Part shown: piece by piece, positions 18,602 through 26,997 of the stretch
Position numbering within the stretch: position 1 is the first letter of the stretch
How the letters are laid out: every line of letters begins with the position of its first letter
From: Acidobacteriota bacterium
GTDB taxonomy: Bacteria > Acidobacteriota > Blastocatellia > RBC074
Reading direction: 5' to 3'
Assembly (NCBI GenBank): GCA_016710075.1
Contig: JADJLO010000029.1
Location: 1 to 57,960 of the forward strand
Length of the DNA: 57,960 bases
Made by a program: the position numbers and the translations under genes
The notes under the pieces: model-generated
Database searches by the model: none
What the model was told of the DNA's origin: nothing
What the model saw: the letters and a program-made list of their open reading frames with translations, nothing else

Positions 18602-19687
18602 ATGGAAAAAGATAACAAACAAATCGTTGCTCCCACCACCACTGGCACCACTGGCACCACTGGCACCACTGGCACCACTGGCACCCCCGCCCCTGCAGTC
18701 ACGGAGGTCTGGAGTCGGGAGAAGTGGGCGCTGATCGATCAGGAGACGAAAAAGCGTGCTCTGGCGGCTGATTCAGAGAAAGATGCCTGGGATGTGCTTG
18801 TCAGGCAGGCACGACTGGTTCTCAAGACATACAGCACCAGCTTTTTCATAGTCACCAGATTCCTTCCGCCGGAAAAGCGTGCACGGGTTGAAGCGATATA
18901 CGCGGCAGTGAGATATCCTGACGAGATCGTTGACACCTTCCGGATGAGTCAGGTGCAGAAAACCCGGCTGCTCGATCAATGGTCCGAAGCGTATGAATCC
19001 GCCTTGAATGCCAGATCGATCAAGGAGTCCCTGGTCTACGGAGTTCCGAGCTTCATTGCATCTTTTGCCCACGTTGTGCGTGAGGCGAAAATTCCGCATG
19101 AACATTACCGCTCATTTCTGGATGCGATGCGCCTCGATGTCTGGCCACGTAAATTCGAGACACTGGACGACCTGATCGATTCCTACATTTATGGCAGCGC
19201 CATTGTGGTTGGATATTTCCTCGCCTATGTTTACGGATCACCAAAACCGGAGGATTTTGACAGGGCATTGAAGAGCGCGCGCGATCTTGGCATCGCTTTG
19301 CAACTCACCAATTTTTTAAGGGATGTCGCCGAGGACCAGCGTCGCGGCCGCGTCTATCTGCCACAGGATATGCTCCGGAGCGAGGGGATCACCGAGATGG
19401 ATGCGGCTCATCCTGACCAGCAACCAGCTCTTAACCGGGTGCTCCGCACTCTGACGGCAATCACTGAGAACTATTACGACAGCGCACTGGCCGACCTCGA
19501 TGCCTTTAACAGGGACAGTCGTGTGGCGATCAGGGCTTGCATCGATGTTTACAGGCAGCTCAACTCGCAGATAGCCGTCTCTCCCAGAGGAATACAGCAC
19601 CGGGAAAGCGTCCCGATGTCGCGAAAATTCAGAGTCCTCCCGGCAAGCAAGTACTGGAAGCTGCCGCTGGCCTATCTGCGTCCCTAG
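18602..19687 (+). CDS. crtB: Phytoene/squalene synthase family protein (CrtB)
   Basis: Condenses two GGPP to phytoene, the first committed carotenoid step. About 361 aa from ATG 18602; a GTG at 18545 overlapping the photolyase stop is in frame. Substrate-binding motifs are AVRYPDEIVDTF (first Asp-rich) and LQLTNFLRDVAEDQRRGRVY (second, DxxED). Tail segments include YWKLPLAYLRP. Odd feature: an N-terminal low-complexity stretch (TTGTTGTTGTTGTTGTPAPA) encoded by five exact 9-nt repeats lies before the catalytic domain. It is preceded directly by phr and followed 38 bp later by crtI. Squalene synthase is the alternative, but the neighbouring crtI and GGPP synthase favour phytoene. Confidence 0.92.
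   Translation: MEKDNKQIVAPTTTGTTGTTGTTGTTGTPAPAVTEVWSREKWALIDQETKKRALAADSEKDAWDVLVRQARLVLKTYSTSFFIVTRFLPPEKRARVEAIYAAVRYPDEIVDTFRMSQVQKTRLLDQWSEAYESALNARSIKESLVYGVPSFIASFAHVVREAKIPHEHYRSFLDAMRLDVWPRKFETLDDLIDSYIYGSAIVVGYFLAYVYGSPKPEDFDRALKSARDLGIALQLTNFLRDVAEDQRRGRVYLPQDMLRSEGITEMDAAHPDQQPALNRVLRTLTAITENYYDSALADLDAFNRDSRVAIRACIDVYRQLNSQIAVSPRGIQHRESVPMSRKFRVLPASKYWKLPLAYLRP
18641..18685 (+). repeat. Tandem 9-bp repeat inside crtB
   Basis: Five exact copies of actggcacc (18641-18685) encode Thr-Gly-Thr units near the N-terminus of the phytoene synthase. The unit length is a multiple of three, so copy-number change would keep the frame. Confidence 0.9.
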
Positions 19688-19725
19688 GTTTTTGTTTCGA
19701 GAAAACAGAAAAATAAATAAGGATC

Positions 19726-21283
19726 ATGGGTAATTTGAAAAATTCCAATTTAAACTCGGTCAACGGCAAGGCGGCCGGCAACTCCGGCGGAAAGAGTCGC
19801 GGCTCGGTCATTATCATAGGCGGCGGCCTGGGCGGTCTCAGCGCCGGTATTCACCTCAGACTCGCCGGCTTCGAGGTCTCCATTTTTGAAGCGAACGAAA
19901 AGGTCGGAGGCAGGGCCAATGTCATCAAAAAGAACGGGTTTACTTTTGATACCGGTCCTTCGCTACTCAATTATCCCTGGGTTTTTGAAAACCTTTTCAA
20001 GGCTGCCGGCAGGGAATTGAGCGATTACGTCAAATTGATTCCGGTCGATCCGTCGGTGGGATTTCAATGGCCTGACGGGACCACGTTTCAACTCTCCTCA
20101 AACCTGCAGTTGTTGTTGAGCGAGTGCGAGAAGATAGAGCCGGGCTCACGGCCGAATGTGCTCTCCTTTTTGAGGGATGCCGAGATCAAATACCGTATGT
20201 CCTTCGACAAACTCGTCACCCGCAACGAGGATAATCCTCTCAAGTGGATAGGGGCGCTCACTCCATCCGAGATGACCAAGCTTGGTGTCTGGAGGTCGCT
20301 CGATTCCGAACTGGGACGATTTTTCAAAAGCCGCTATATTCGAGAAGCTCTGGGTTCGTATGGAATGTATCTGGGCGGTTCGCCGTACGAACTGCCCGGT
20401 CTCTTTTCCATTCTTCCCTATGGCGAACTGGCCTATGGATTGTGGCTGCCCAGGGGTGGCATCTACGGACTGGTCGAGGGCATTGAGAAACTGGCGCTCG
20501 AGCTTGGAGTCGCCATTTTCACCAGCAGCCGCGTGAAAAGATTGTCATCAGCGATCGCAGCGTCGAAGGCGTGGAGATGGAGGACGGAACCTTTCATCAA
20601 TCGAAAATTGTCGTTTCCAACGTCGATTTGCCGACCACGAATACGGAACTGCTTGGTGATTACTCGCTCAGATCGTCGCTCCGGGCCAAATCCGAAAAGA
20701 CCAGAATGACACCGGGAGTGCTGACATTTTACTGGGGGTCAAAGACGGAGTCGAAAATATCGGGCATCATACGATCTTTTTGCCGAAGGATTTTTCAAAC
20801 TCATTTGATGAGCTTTTGAGGCACAAGCAGATACCTCAGGATATGCCGTTCTATGTCTCCGTGCCTTCCGCGACCGATCCGGAACTTGCTCCGCAGGGAG
20901 ACACGGCAATGTTCGTTCTCGTTCCCACCCCCTTGTTGAGCGAGATGCCGAATGTGGATTGGGAAGCCGAGACGGCCCGGGTCAAGGCTCGAGTTCTTGA
21001 GCGTCTGTGGCATCACAACGTCGGGCTCGATCCGGAAAAAATAGTTGTCGAAGAAGTACTGACGCCGCTGGACTGGAAGCGAGGATTTGGCCTTTATGAC
21101 GGATCCGCATTCGGTGCGGCTCATACACTGTTCCAGGTCGGTCCATTCAGGGCGCGCAATTATTCTGACGATGTTGACGGGCTCTATTACGTCGGAGCCG
21201 GTACGACTCCTGGAACCGGGATGCCAATGGTTGTTCTCGGAGGCAAACTTACAGCAGAGAGAATCGAGAGCCGTGTTCGTTAA
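19726..21283 (+). CDS. crtI: Phytoene desaturase CrtI-type (two apparent frameshifts)
   Basis: FAD-dependent desaturase/isomerase that converts phytoene towards neurosporene or lycopene. After repair it is about 519 aa. The dinucleotide fold is VIIIGGGLGGLSAGIHLRLA, followed by FDTGPSLLNYPWVFENLF, GGSPYELPGLFSILPYGE, PRGGIYGLVEGIEKLA and the C-terminal FAD motif GLYYVGAGTTPGTGMPMVVL. Frames break at the A-run 20536-20539 (five A restore VKKIVISDRSVEGVEMEDGT) and at the G-run 20734-20738 (six G restore FYWGVKDGVENIGHHTIFL). Both look like one-base sequencing deletions. The last 11 bases overlap the start of the alpha/beta hydrolase. A second, divergent relative lies at 24681-26168. Confidence 0.92.
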
Positions 21284-22037
21284 ACGTTGTGGAAAGGGCA
21301 ACCGGATATTCTTCGGGATACACGGATGGAGCGGTGATCATTCGACATTTGATCCGCTCATCAGGTATCTGCCGGAAGACGTTTCTCTTTACAGTCTGGA
21401 TCTCCCGGGCTTTGGCCATTCTCCGAGGCCCGATGAATGGTCACTTGATTGTATCGCCGCGGAAATTGCCGCAGCCGTCACCAGCATCGGAAAACCCGAA
21501 GGAGTGACTCTCATCGGCAACTGCAGCGGAGCAATTTTTGGATTGGTGGCGATGCCGCTTATCGGCCATCTGATTAACAGGCTGATTCTGATTGACCCTT
21601 TTGCCTATACACCCTGGTACTTTAAAATCTTCGTCTCGACGCCGGTTGGGAAATATGCCTATTATTCGGCATTTGCCAACCCGATTGGACGCATGATAGC
21701 CAATCTCTCACTCAAGGATCATCGTACTGAAGAGACCGACTTGACCGGTTCATTCAAAGACGTCGATCATGAGGTCGCGTACAGATACCTCAAGCTGATG
21801 ACGGATATCGACGGGATATCGGGTTTTTCCGGAATCAGACATCCGATAGATATTGTTTATGGGGAAAAAACGTTTCATGCTATCAGGCGCTCCGTTGAAA
21901 TGTGGAAGGGAATCTGGCCGCAGGCCACCTCTCATGAACTCATCGGAGCCGGCCATCTGCCAATTGAAGAATCAACAGAAGCATTGAGCAGGTTTGTTTT
22001 CAGGGACTCGGCGACACAGGCGAAGACGAGTTATTAG
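21273..22037 (+). CDS. Alpha/beta-fold hydrolase in the carotenoid run, Cys at nucleophile elbow
   Basis: A 254-aa alpha/beta hydrolase of unknown substrate. The oxyanion strand is FFGIHGWSGDHSTFDPLI and the glycine turn is LDLPGFGHSPRP. The nucleophile elbow aligns as LIGNCSGAIFG, where the usual LIGHSxGG serine position is occupied by Cys84. The acid region is IDIVYGEKTF and the catalytic His is in IGAGHLPIEES. The GTG start at 21273 overlaps the crtI stop by 11 bp, and gagag precedes it. The operon position between crtI and GGPP synthase suggests a role in carotenoid modification such as acyl transfer or esterification, which is inference. Ser85 could be the nucleophile if the elbow is shifted by one. 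Confidence 0.78.
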   Translation: MFVKRCGKGNRIFFGIHGWSGDHSTFDPLIRYLPEDVSLYSLDLPGFGHSPRPDEWSLDCIAAEIAAAVTSIGKPEGVTLIGNCSGAIFGLVAMPLIGHLINRLILIDPFAYTPWYFKIFVSTPVGKYAYYSAFANPIGRMIANLSLKDHRTEETDLTGSFKDVDHEVAYRYLKLMTDIDGISGFSGIRHPIDIVYGEKTFHAIRRSVEMWKGIWPQATSHELIGAGHLPIEESTEALSRFVFRDSATQAKTSY

Positions 22038-22064
22038 CTCGCATATATCAACCCAGGAAAAAGT

Positions 22065-22988
22065 ATGTCCGAACGACTTTATGCGTATATCAGCAGCCAC
22101 CGCGAGAAGATAGAAGATGCGCTCAGCGATTTTCTCCCTGTCAGCACGCAGCCCAAAGCCGCTCCTCTCAACGATGCGCTGAGATATGCGCTCTTTCCCG
22201 GCGGTAAGAGGTGGCGACCTGTTTTGACAATGCTGGGCGCGGAAGTCGCAGGCGCATGTTCAAGAGACGCTCTTCCAGTTGCCTGCGCTATGGAATATCT
22301 GCATACCAGCTCGATCATCTTCGATGATCTTCCATCCATGGATGATGCGGACGTGAGAAGAGGTAGAAAATCATTACATGTGGTATACGGGGAGAGTATT
22401 GCGCTGTTGACGGGTCTCACATTGCTTAATGAATCCTATGCGCTGCTTGTGCGGGCTGCTCGAAATAACGGATTTTTTGAAGCGGCCACAATGCTTGTCG
22501 AGGAAGCCGCGCGCTGCATCGGCTCAAATGGCATGATAGGCGGTCAGGTTGTAGACCTTTTACTGCAGGGATCTGGTCAGGGAGTGGATGCCCTCCACAG
22601 CAAAAATCTGAAGACCACCTCGCTCATGCGGCTGACCATGATTGCAGGCGCAGCCGCCTGCGGAGCTGATGATGGCGACGTTCGAGTTCTTGCCGATTAC
22701 GGCGACTCCCTTGGGCTGGCATACCAGATTTGCGACGATCTTCTGGATGAACTCGGGCATAGCGATGATCTGGGTAAGCCCGCCGGGCAGGATCTGCGGC
22801 ACTGCAGGACCAATTTCGTTTCCGAACTGGGAATCGAGGAGGCTCACTTGAAAGCGGTCAAGATCATGGAAGAGGGCAATCATAATCTGGTCGCAAGGTT
22901 TGGAGACTGCCTAACCGCCGGTTTGATTGCTGATGCCTCGGCTCTGATTCTTAATAATGCCGGCAGACATACTGCCGCAGCGGCCTGA
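22065..22988 (+). CDS. crtE: Polyprenyl synthetase, GGPP synthase (CrtE)
   Basis: Adds isopentenyl units to allylic diphosphates to give GGPP for phytoene synthase. It is 307 aa. Diagnostic segments are LFPGGKRWRPVLTML, the first Asp-rich motif DDLPSMDDADVRRG, GGQVVDLL, KTTSLM and the second Asp-rich motif QICDDLLDELG with GKPAGQDL. Chain length (farnesyl versus geranylgeranyl) cannot be settled from sequence alone; the carotenoid neighbours imply C20. The frame is intact, 27 bp after the hydrolase. The C-terminal Ala-rich tail is short and probably disordered. Confidence 0.92.
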   Translation: MSERLYAYISSHREKIEDALSDFLPVSTQPKAAPLNDALRYALFPGGKRWRPVLTMLGAEVAGACSRDALPVACAMEYLHTSSIIFDDLPSMDDADVRRGRKSLHVVYGESIALLTGLTLLNESYALLVRAARNNGFFEAATMLVEEAARCIGSNGMIGGQVVDLLLQGSGQGVDALHSKNLKTTSLMRLTMIAGAAACGADDGDVRVLADYGDSLGLAYQICDDLLDELGHSDDLGKPAGQDLRHCRTNFVSELGIEEAHLKAVKIMEEGNHNLVARFGDCLTAGLIADASALILNNAGRHTAAAA

Positions 22989-23016
22989 TTACAGGAATTA
23001 TCTTTTTGATTATCTT

Positions 23017-23538
23017 ATGAGGTTTCACAAATTATTGATGGCGGTTCTTGCGATCCTTTTATTGAGCCCGACGTTCAAGGCCATGTCGCAGCCAGGGGTG
23101 GATGCCCCGGGCTTTGCAAAAGCTGCTGAATTTGAGTTGAAGGATCAGTATGACAAGTCGTCTGCTTATCGTTTTCCGAAACAGAAACTGACCGTCTTGA
23201 CATTCGGCGACAGAAAAGGGTCCGAACAGATTGAGGGGTGGGTCAAGCCGCTTTGGGACAGGTATCAGGACAAAATAGACCAAAAGGGTGTCGCGATGCT
23301 TTCATCCGTTCCATCTTTTGCTCGCGGTCTGGTCAGACGCATCTTCAAGAGTCAGGTCAAATACTCCGTGCTTCTGGACTGGAGCGGCGACGTCTCCAAA
23401 TCCTACGGGTGCAAGGGGGGCGTGGCCAATCTCTTCGTCATTGATCGTGATGGCCGAATCGTCATGAAGCTCACCGGTCCCGCAACTCAGAGTGAACTCG
23501 CCAAAGTTTTCAACCAGCTCGATAAAATGCTGCAGTAG
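23017..23538 (+). CDS. Exported redoxin/thioredoxin-fold protein lacking CxxC
   Basis: A 173-aa protein with a signal peptide (MRFHKLLMAVLAILLLSP). The thioredoxin-like core reads KLTVLTFGDRKGSEQIEGWV, then VKYSVLLDWSGDVSKSYG and ANLFVIDRDGRIVMKLTG, the strand order of AhpC/TSA-like redoxins. The canonical CxxC or peroxidatic Cys position is absent; the only cysteine is in YGCKGG. It is therefore probably not a classical disulfide oxidoreductase. The start at 23017 gives the signal peptide. It lies between crtE and the glycosyltransferase on the same strand, so it is likely co-transcribed with the carotenoid genes; its role there is unknown. Confidence 0.7.
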   Translation: MRFHKLLMAVLAILLLSPTFKAMSQPGVDAPGFAKAAEFELKDQYDKSSAYRFPKQKLTVLTFGDRKGSEQIEGWVKPLWDRYQDKIDQKGVAMLSSVPSFARGLVRRIFKSQVKYSVLLDWSGDVSKSYGCKGGVANLFVIDRDGRIVMKLTGPATQSELAKVFNQLDKMLQ

Positions 23539-23561
23539 CTTTTTACACGACGCTAATCGTC

Positions 23562-24663
23562 ATGATCCTAACCAGCTTTTTCATCCTGACATCATTATTT
23601 TTCTTCGTGGCATTATTCAACGCAGTTGGATGGCCGAAGCCCCGTCAAGCGGATCGAACTCAAACTGGAGTCGTTTCGATCCTCATTCCGGCGCGCAATG
23701 AAGAGAAGAATCTGGCAGCCTGCCTCGATTCGATATTGAAACAGGGAGAGGTCGTACTTGAAATAATTGTTTATGACGATCATTCAACCGACGGCACCGC
23801 TTCGATCATCAGTCATTACAAGGAATCGACGGGCGAATCAGACTCGCCCGTACGTTGCCACTCGAAAGCGGCTGGTGCGGGAAAAATTTCTGATGCTCAC
23901 GGCTTGCCGCTGAAGCCGAGGGGACTGGCTTCTTTTCGTTGACGCAGACACCAGCCTCCTTCAGGGCGCGGCATCGCGCATGGTCAATGAGATGCAGAAA
24001 AGAAGGCTGAAGCTTCTCTCCTGCTGGCCCGGCCTCGAAATGGTCACCTTCTGGGAAAAGGCTCTCATGCCAGTCCTCAATTTTGTGGTCTTCTCGATCT
24101 TCCCCGCTCCTTTTTCACTTTATTTTTTCTGGCCGTCTCTGGCAATTGCCCATGGCGCCTGCCTCATGTTCGATAAAAAGAGCTATTTCGAAATCGGTGG
24201 CCACTCAGCGGTTCGTGACCAGATCTTTGAGGATGTCAGGCTGGCACAGATGTGGAGATCCAGTGGATCAAGAGGCCTCTGTCTCGATGGCCAGGATCTG
24301 GTTCGGGTGAGGATGTATTCATCCTTCAGCGAAATTTGGAAAGGGTTTCAGAAGAACTTCTATCCGGCATTCAGGTACGAACTGAGTTTCTGGATCTTCA
24401 TCCTTTTTCATTTCACCGTATTTTTACTGCCTTTTATTCTTCTGGTTGTCATGCCGAACCCCAGGATCATGGCCGCGTGTCTGGCAATCATCCTGACCAG
24501 GTTATTGCTGGCGGCCTATTTCAGGCAGCCGCTATGGTCTGCCTTGCTTCACCCTTTGACTGAGGCGATTACCCTCGCGCTTGGGATCTCATCCTGGTGG
24601 TGCTGTAAAACGGGGCAGGGCGTAGCGTGGAAGGGGCGCGAGTATCACAAATCGTCATCATAA
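23562..24663 (+). pseudogene. Family 2 glycosyltransferase, CruG/CrtQ-like, disrupted
   Basis: A membrane glycosyltransferase expected to add a sugar to a carotenoid hydroxyl. An N-terminal membrane helix (MILTSFFILTSLFFF) is followed by the GT-A core SILIPARNEEKNLAACLDSI, YDDHSTDGT, then WLLFVDADTS and FEDVRLAQMWRSSG, with C-terminal membrane helices. The middle is damaged. One indel is needed near 23853 to enter LPLESGWCGKNF, a TGA stands in that frame at 23891-23893, and a second indel is needed near 23917 to regain GDWLLFVDADT. Three lesions within 70 bp exceed the one-base errors seen elsewhere, so this may be a true pseudogene. It sits next to crtD-like and cruF genes, the cruF-cruG arrangement known from cyanobacteria. 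Confidence 0.68.
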
Positions 24664-24680
24664 TCAGTTAATCAATCTCT

Positions 24681-26168
24681 ATGAAATCGAAAAAAGTTGT
24701 AGTCATTGGCGGAGGGCTTGGAGGTCTGGCGGTCGCTCTCAGACTCGCTCACAAGGGATGCGAGGTAACGGTCTGTGAGCAGGGGCCGGCCTTCGGCGGG
24801 AAAATGAACAGATGGGTGAGCAACGGGTTCAGCTTCGATACCGGCCCCTCGCTGATCACCATGCCCTGGATATTTTCCGAGCTCTTCGAGGTTGCCGGCG
24901 CTTCGATGGCAGAGCATATAGAAATCACCCAACTGGATCCCATGTCCGAATATGTCTACCCGGACGGGACGAAGTTTAATTATTCATCCTCGATCCCGGA
25001 CTGGCTCGGCACCGTCAGGAACCTTGATTCCAGGGATGTCGATGGATTTCTCAGATTCATGAAACTCGGCGCCCAGCTCTACGAAGTATCGAAAGATACA
25101 TTTCTGCGCCGGCGACCGCTCGACTGGCCAAAAATTACAGACAGCGGCGTCATGCGGCATCTGCCGTGGCGTTACGGCTGGGGCAATTACGACCGCACCG
25201 TCCGGGCTCATTTTAAAAGCCCGCAATTGCGCCAGCTCTACAACCGTTACCCAACCTATGTCGGATCTTCGCCTTATCAATCTCCGGCCACTCTGGCTGT
25301 GATCCCGTACATCGAGTACACATTCGGCGGGTGGTACATCAAGGGAGGGCTATACAGGATCGTCGAAAGTCTCGTTCAACTGGCCGGGAAAGCGGGGATC
25401 AGACTGCTGCTCAATTCGCGCGTGGATGAAATTGAACACGCCGGGAGCAGAGTCAAAGGCGTGCGTCTGGCTGATGAAACCCGGCTGGATGCCGACCTGG
25501 TTGTCATGAACGGAGACGCATCATACGTCAAAGGAATGCTTCGCGAAAACGGCAATGGCGCCATTCGGGATACCGGCCTTATCCAAAAAGATAGATCGAT
25601 GTCGGGTCTGGTTATGCTTCTGGGAATCAGGCGTACGATGCCGGAACTGCATCATCACACCATCTATTTCTCCTCGGATTATCGGCGAGAGTTCTCGGAA
25701 CTCTTCGATGAGAGAAAATTTCCGGCAGATCCGACAATTTATATCAATGCTCCAAGCAGGAGCGATCGTTCAATAGTTCCAGGTGATGGAGAAACACTGT
25801 TTATCATGGCCAATGCTCCGGCCAATGATTCCGACGCATGGGACGAATCACAGATTGCGGAAGCGAGGCGAGCAGTTTTTGCAAGGCTCAGAGCCGGTGG
25901 GTTCCCGGATATCGAGAGCGATATCGTCGTCTCTGACGTCTGGACACCGAAGAAGATTGCCGGCAGGTATCTCATGCCGGGCGGCGCAATTTACGGCACG
26001 CATTCTCACGGCTGGAAGAAGGCATTCCTGCGGCCGGGCAACAAGGATAGTCGAATCGGCGGTTTGTATTATGTGGGAGGGAGCACTCATCCCGGCGGCG
26101 GGACTCCAACCGTCCTGCTCTCGGCCCAGATCACCAGCGAACTGATTGAACGATATGAAATTCAATAG
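24681..26168 (+). CDS. Second CrtI-family carotenoid desaturase (CrtD-like)
   Basis: An intact 495-aa FAD-dependent amine-oxidase-fold protein of the phytoene-desaturase family. Key segments are KVVVIGGGLGGLAVALRLAH, FDTGPSLITMPWIFSELF, YVGSSPYQSPATLAVIPYIE, WYIKGGLYRIVESLVQLA and the C-terminal YYVGGSTHPGGGTPTVLLSA. The STHPGGGxPxVLLS tail resembles C-3,4 desaturases (CrtD) and other late-acting carotenoid desaturases more than CrtI. With the adjacent CruF-type hydratase it would introduce the 3,4 double bond of 1-hydroxy carotenoids. Exact regiochemistry is inference. It overlaps the cruF start by 14 bp. A 4,4'-diapo pathway oxidase (CrtP) is the alternative. Confidence 0.82.
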   Translation: MKSKKVVVIGGGLGGLAVALRLAHKGCEVTVCEQGPAFGGKMNRWVSNGFSFDTGPSLITMPWIFSELFEVAGASMAEHIEITQLDPMSEYVYPDGTKFNYSSSIPDWLGTVRNLDSRDVDGFLRFMKLGAQLYEVSKDTFLRRRPLDWPKITDSGVMRHLPWRYGWGNYDRTVRAHFKSPQLRQLYNRYPTYVGSSPYQSPATLAVIPYIEYTFGGWYIKGGLYRIVESLVQLAGKAGIRLLLNSRVDEIEHAGSRVKGVRLADETRLDADLVVMNGDASYVKGMLRENGNGAIRDTGLIQKDRSMSGLVMLLGIRRTMPELHHHTIYFSSDYRREFSELFDERKFPADPTIYINAPSRSDRSIVPGDGETLFIMANAPANDSDAWDESQIAEARRAVFARLRAGGFPDIESDIVVSDVWTPKKIAGRYLMPGGAIYGTHSHGWKKAFLRPGNKDSRIGGLYYVGGSTHPGGGTPTVLLSAQITSELIERYEIQ

Positions 26169-26803
26169 GATAGTTTTCAGCATATTGGTCTGCGCATATG
26201 CCGTCATGTGGGCAGGAGGTCTTGGCCATTATATCCTTCTTGGCAGACCGCCCCTTGATGCTCCATGGGCGGCATCCGCTTTCCTGCTGCTCGCCGGTAT
26301 TCTGGTCATCGCGTCTTCATCGGGCCGCGACAGCCTGAGCCTGCTTGCCGCAGCCTCGATCGGCTTTCTGGCAGAGATTCTGGGCGTACGGTATGGTTTT
26401 ATCTTCAGTCCTTATCAATACACGGAAGTTCTGCAGCCTCAGCTTCTCGGAGTTCCGGTAGTCATGCTGAGCGCCTGGATGGTTCTGCTCTCTTACGTCA
26501 GGCAACTGCTCTCGCGGCTTCGCCGCCAACCAGCTTGGTTACTGGCGCTGGGATTTCAAGGGGGCTTATTACGGAATCCCGCTGCATAATTTCATCGGAT
26601 GGTTCGTTGTCAGCCTGATAGTTTTTCTGGTTGTCCGAAGAAAATGGGAATTCAATCCCACGTCAAGGAATGTCGGGCTGAGCATCGTTCTTTTCTTTAC
26701 CACGATAGCGATATCTTTTAATCTGCTGCTTGCCGGAGCCGTCGGGCTGGTTCTCGCCTCAATTCATTTCATTCCGATCAGACTCAATGCCGTGAAACCC
26801 TAA
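26155..26803 (+). CDS. cruF: Carotenoid 1,2-hydratase CruF-like (DUF422), one apparent frameshift
   Basis: A polytopic membrane enzyme that adds water to the terminal psi-end double bond of acyclic carotenoids. The family signature is complete over two frames: AASIGFLAEILGVRYGFIF, YQYTEVLQPQLLGVPVVMLS, then after a one-base shift near 26518 FAANQLGYWRWDFKGAYYG and IPLHNFIGWFVVSL. It has about six membrane segments and is about 215 aa, somewhat shorter than the 250-300 aa typical of the family. The ATG at 26155 lies inside the crtD-like gene (14-bp overlap), so translation is coupled. It is the last gene of the carotenoid run; no terminator is evident after it. Confidence 0.85.
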
Positions 26804-26827
26804 TTTCACTTTTCTTTCACGAAAATA

Positions 26828-26856
26828 TTGCATAGTTGTCGCGTCGAATTTATACT
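26828..26856 (+). promoter_or_regulatory. Candidate promoter of the transhydrogenase operon
   Basis: TTGCAT (26828-26833), 17-nt spacer, TATACT (26851-26856, 5 of 6 consensus). It lies 142 bp before the pntAA start and after the last carotenoid gene. No riboswitch-like structure is evident in the leader. Confidence 0.5.
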
Positions 26857-26997
26857 TCGAGCGATCGTATGAAAACACTTTCCTGCATATCCTCATACCA
26901 GCGTCCTTTTTTACGGGCGAAATATTCTTTTTTTAACCGGGATGGGGATAGATGACGCTTGGCCTTGAAATAATTATCAACAAAAGGACCAATAACA

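Noticed and set aside
23891..23893. TGA as a selenocysteine codon in the glycosyltransferase
   Set aside because: The residue is not catalytic in the family, two frameshifts flank it within 70 bp, and no selenoprotein glycosyltransferase is known to me.
24681..26168. Second desaturase as a simple duplicate of crtI
   Set aside because: The two proteins share the fold but differ throughout, including the C-terminal FAD motif (GASTHPGGG-type versus GAGTTPGTG), so they are distinct subfamilies rather than a recent duplication.
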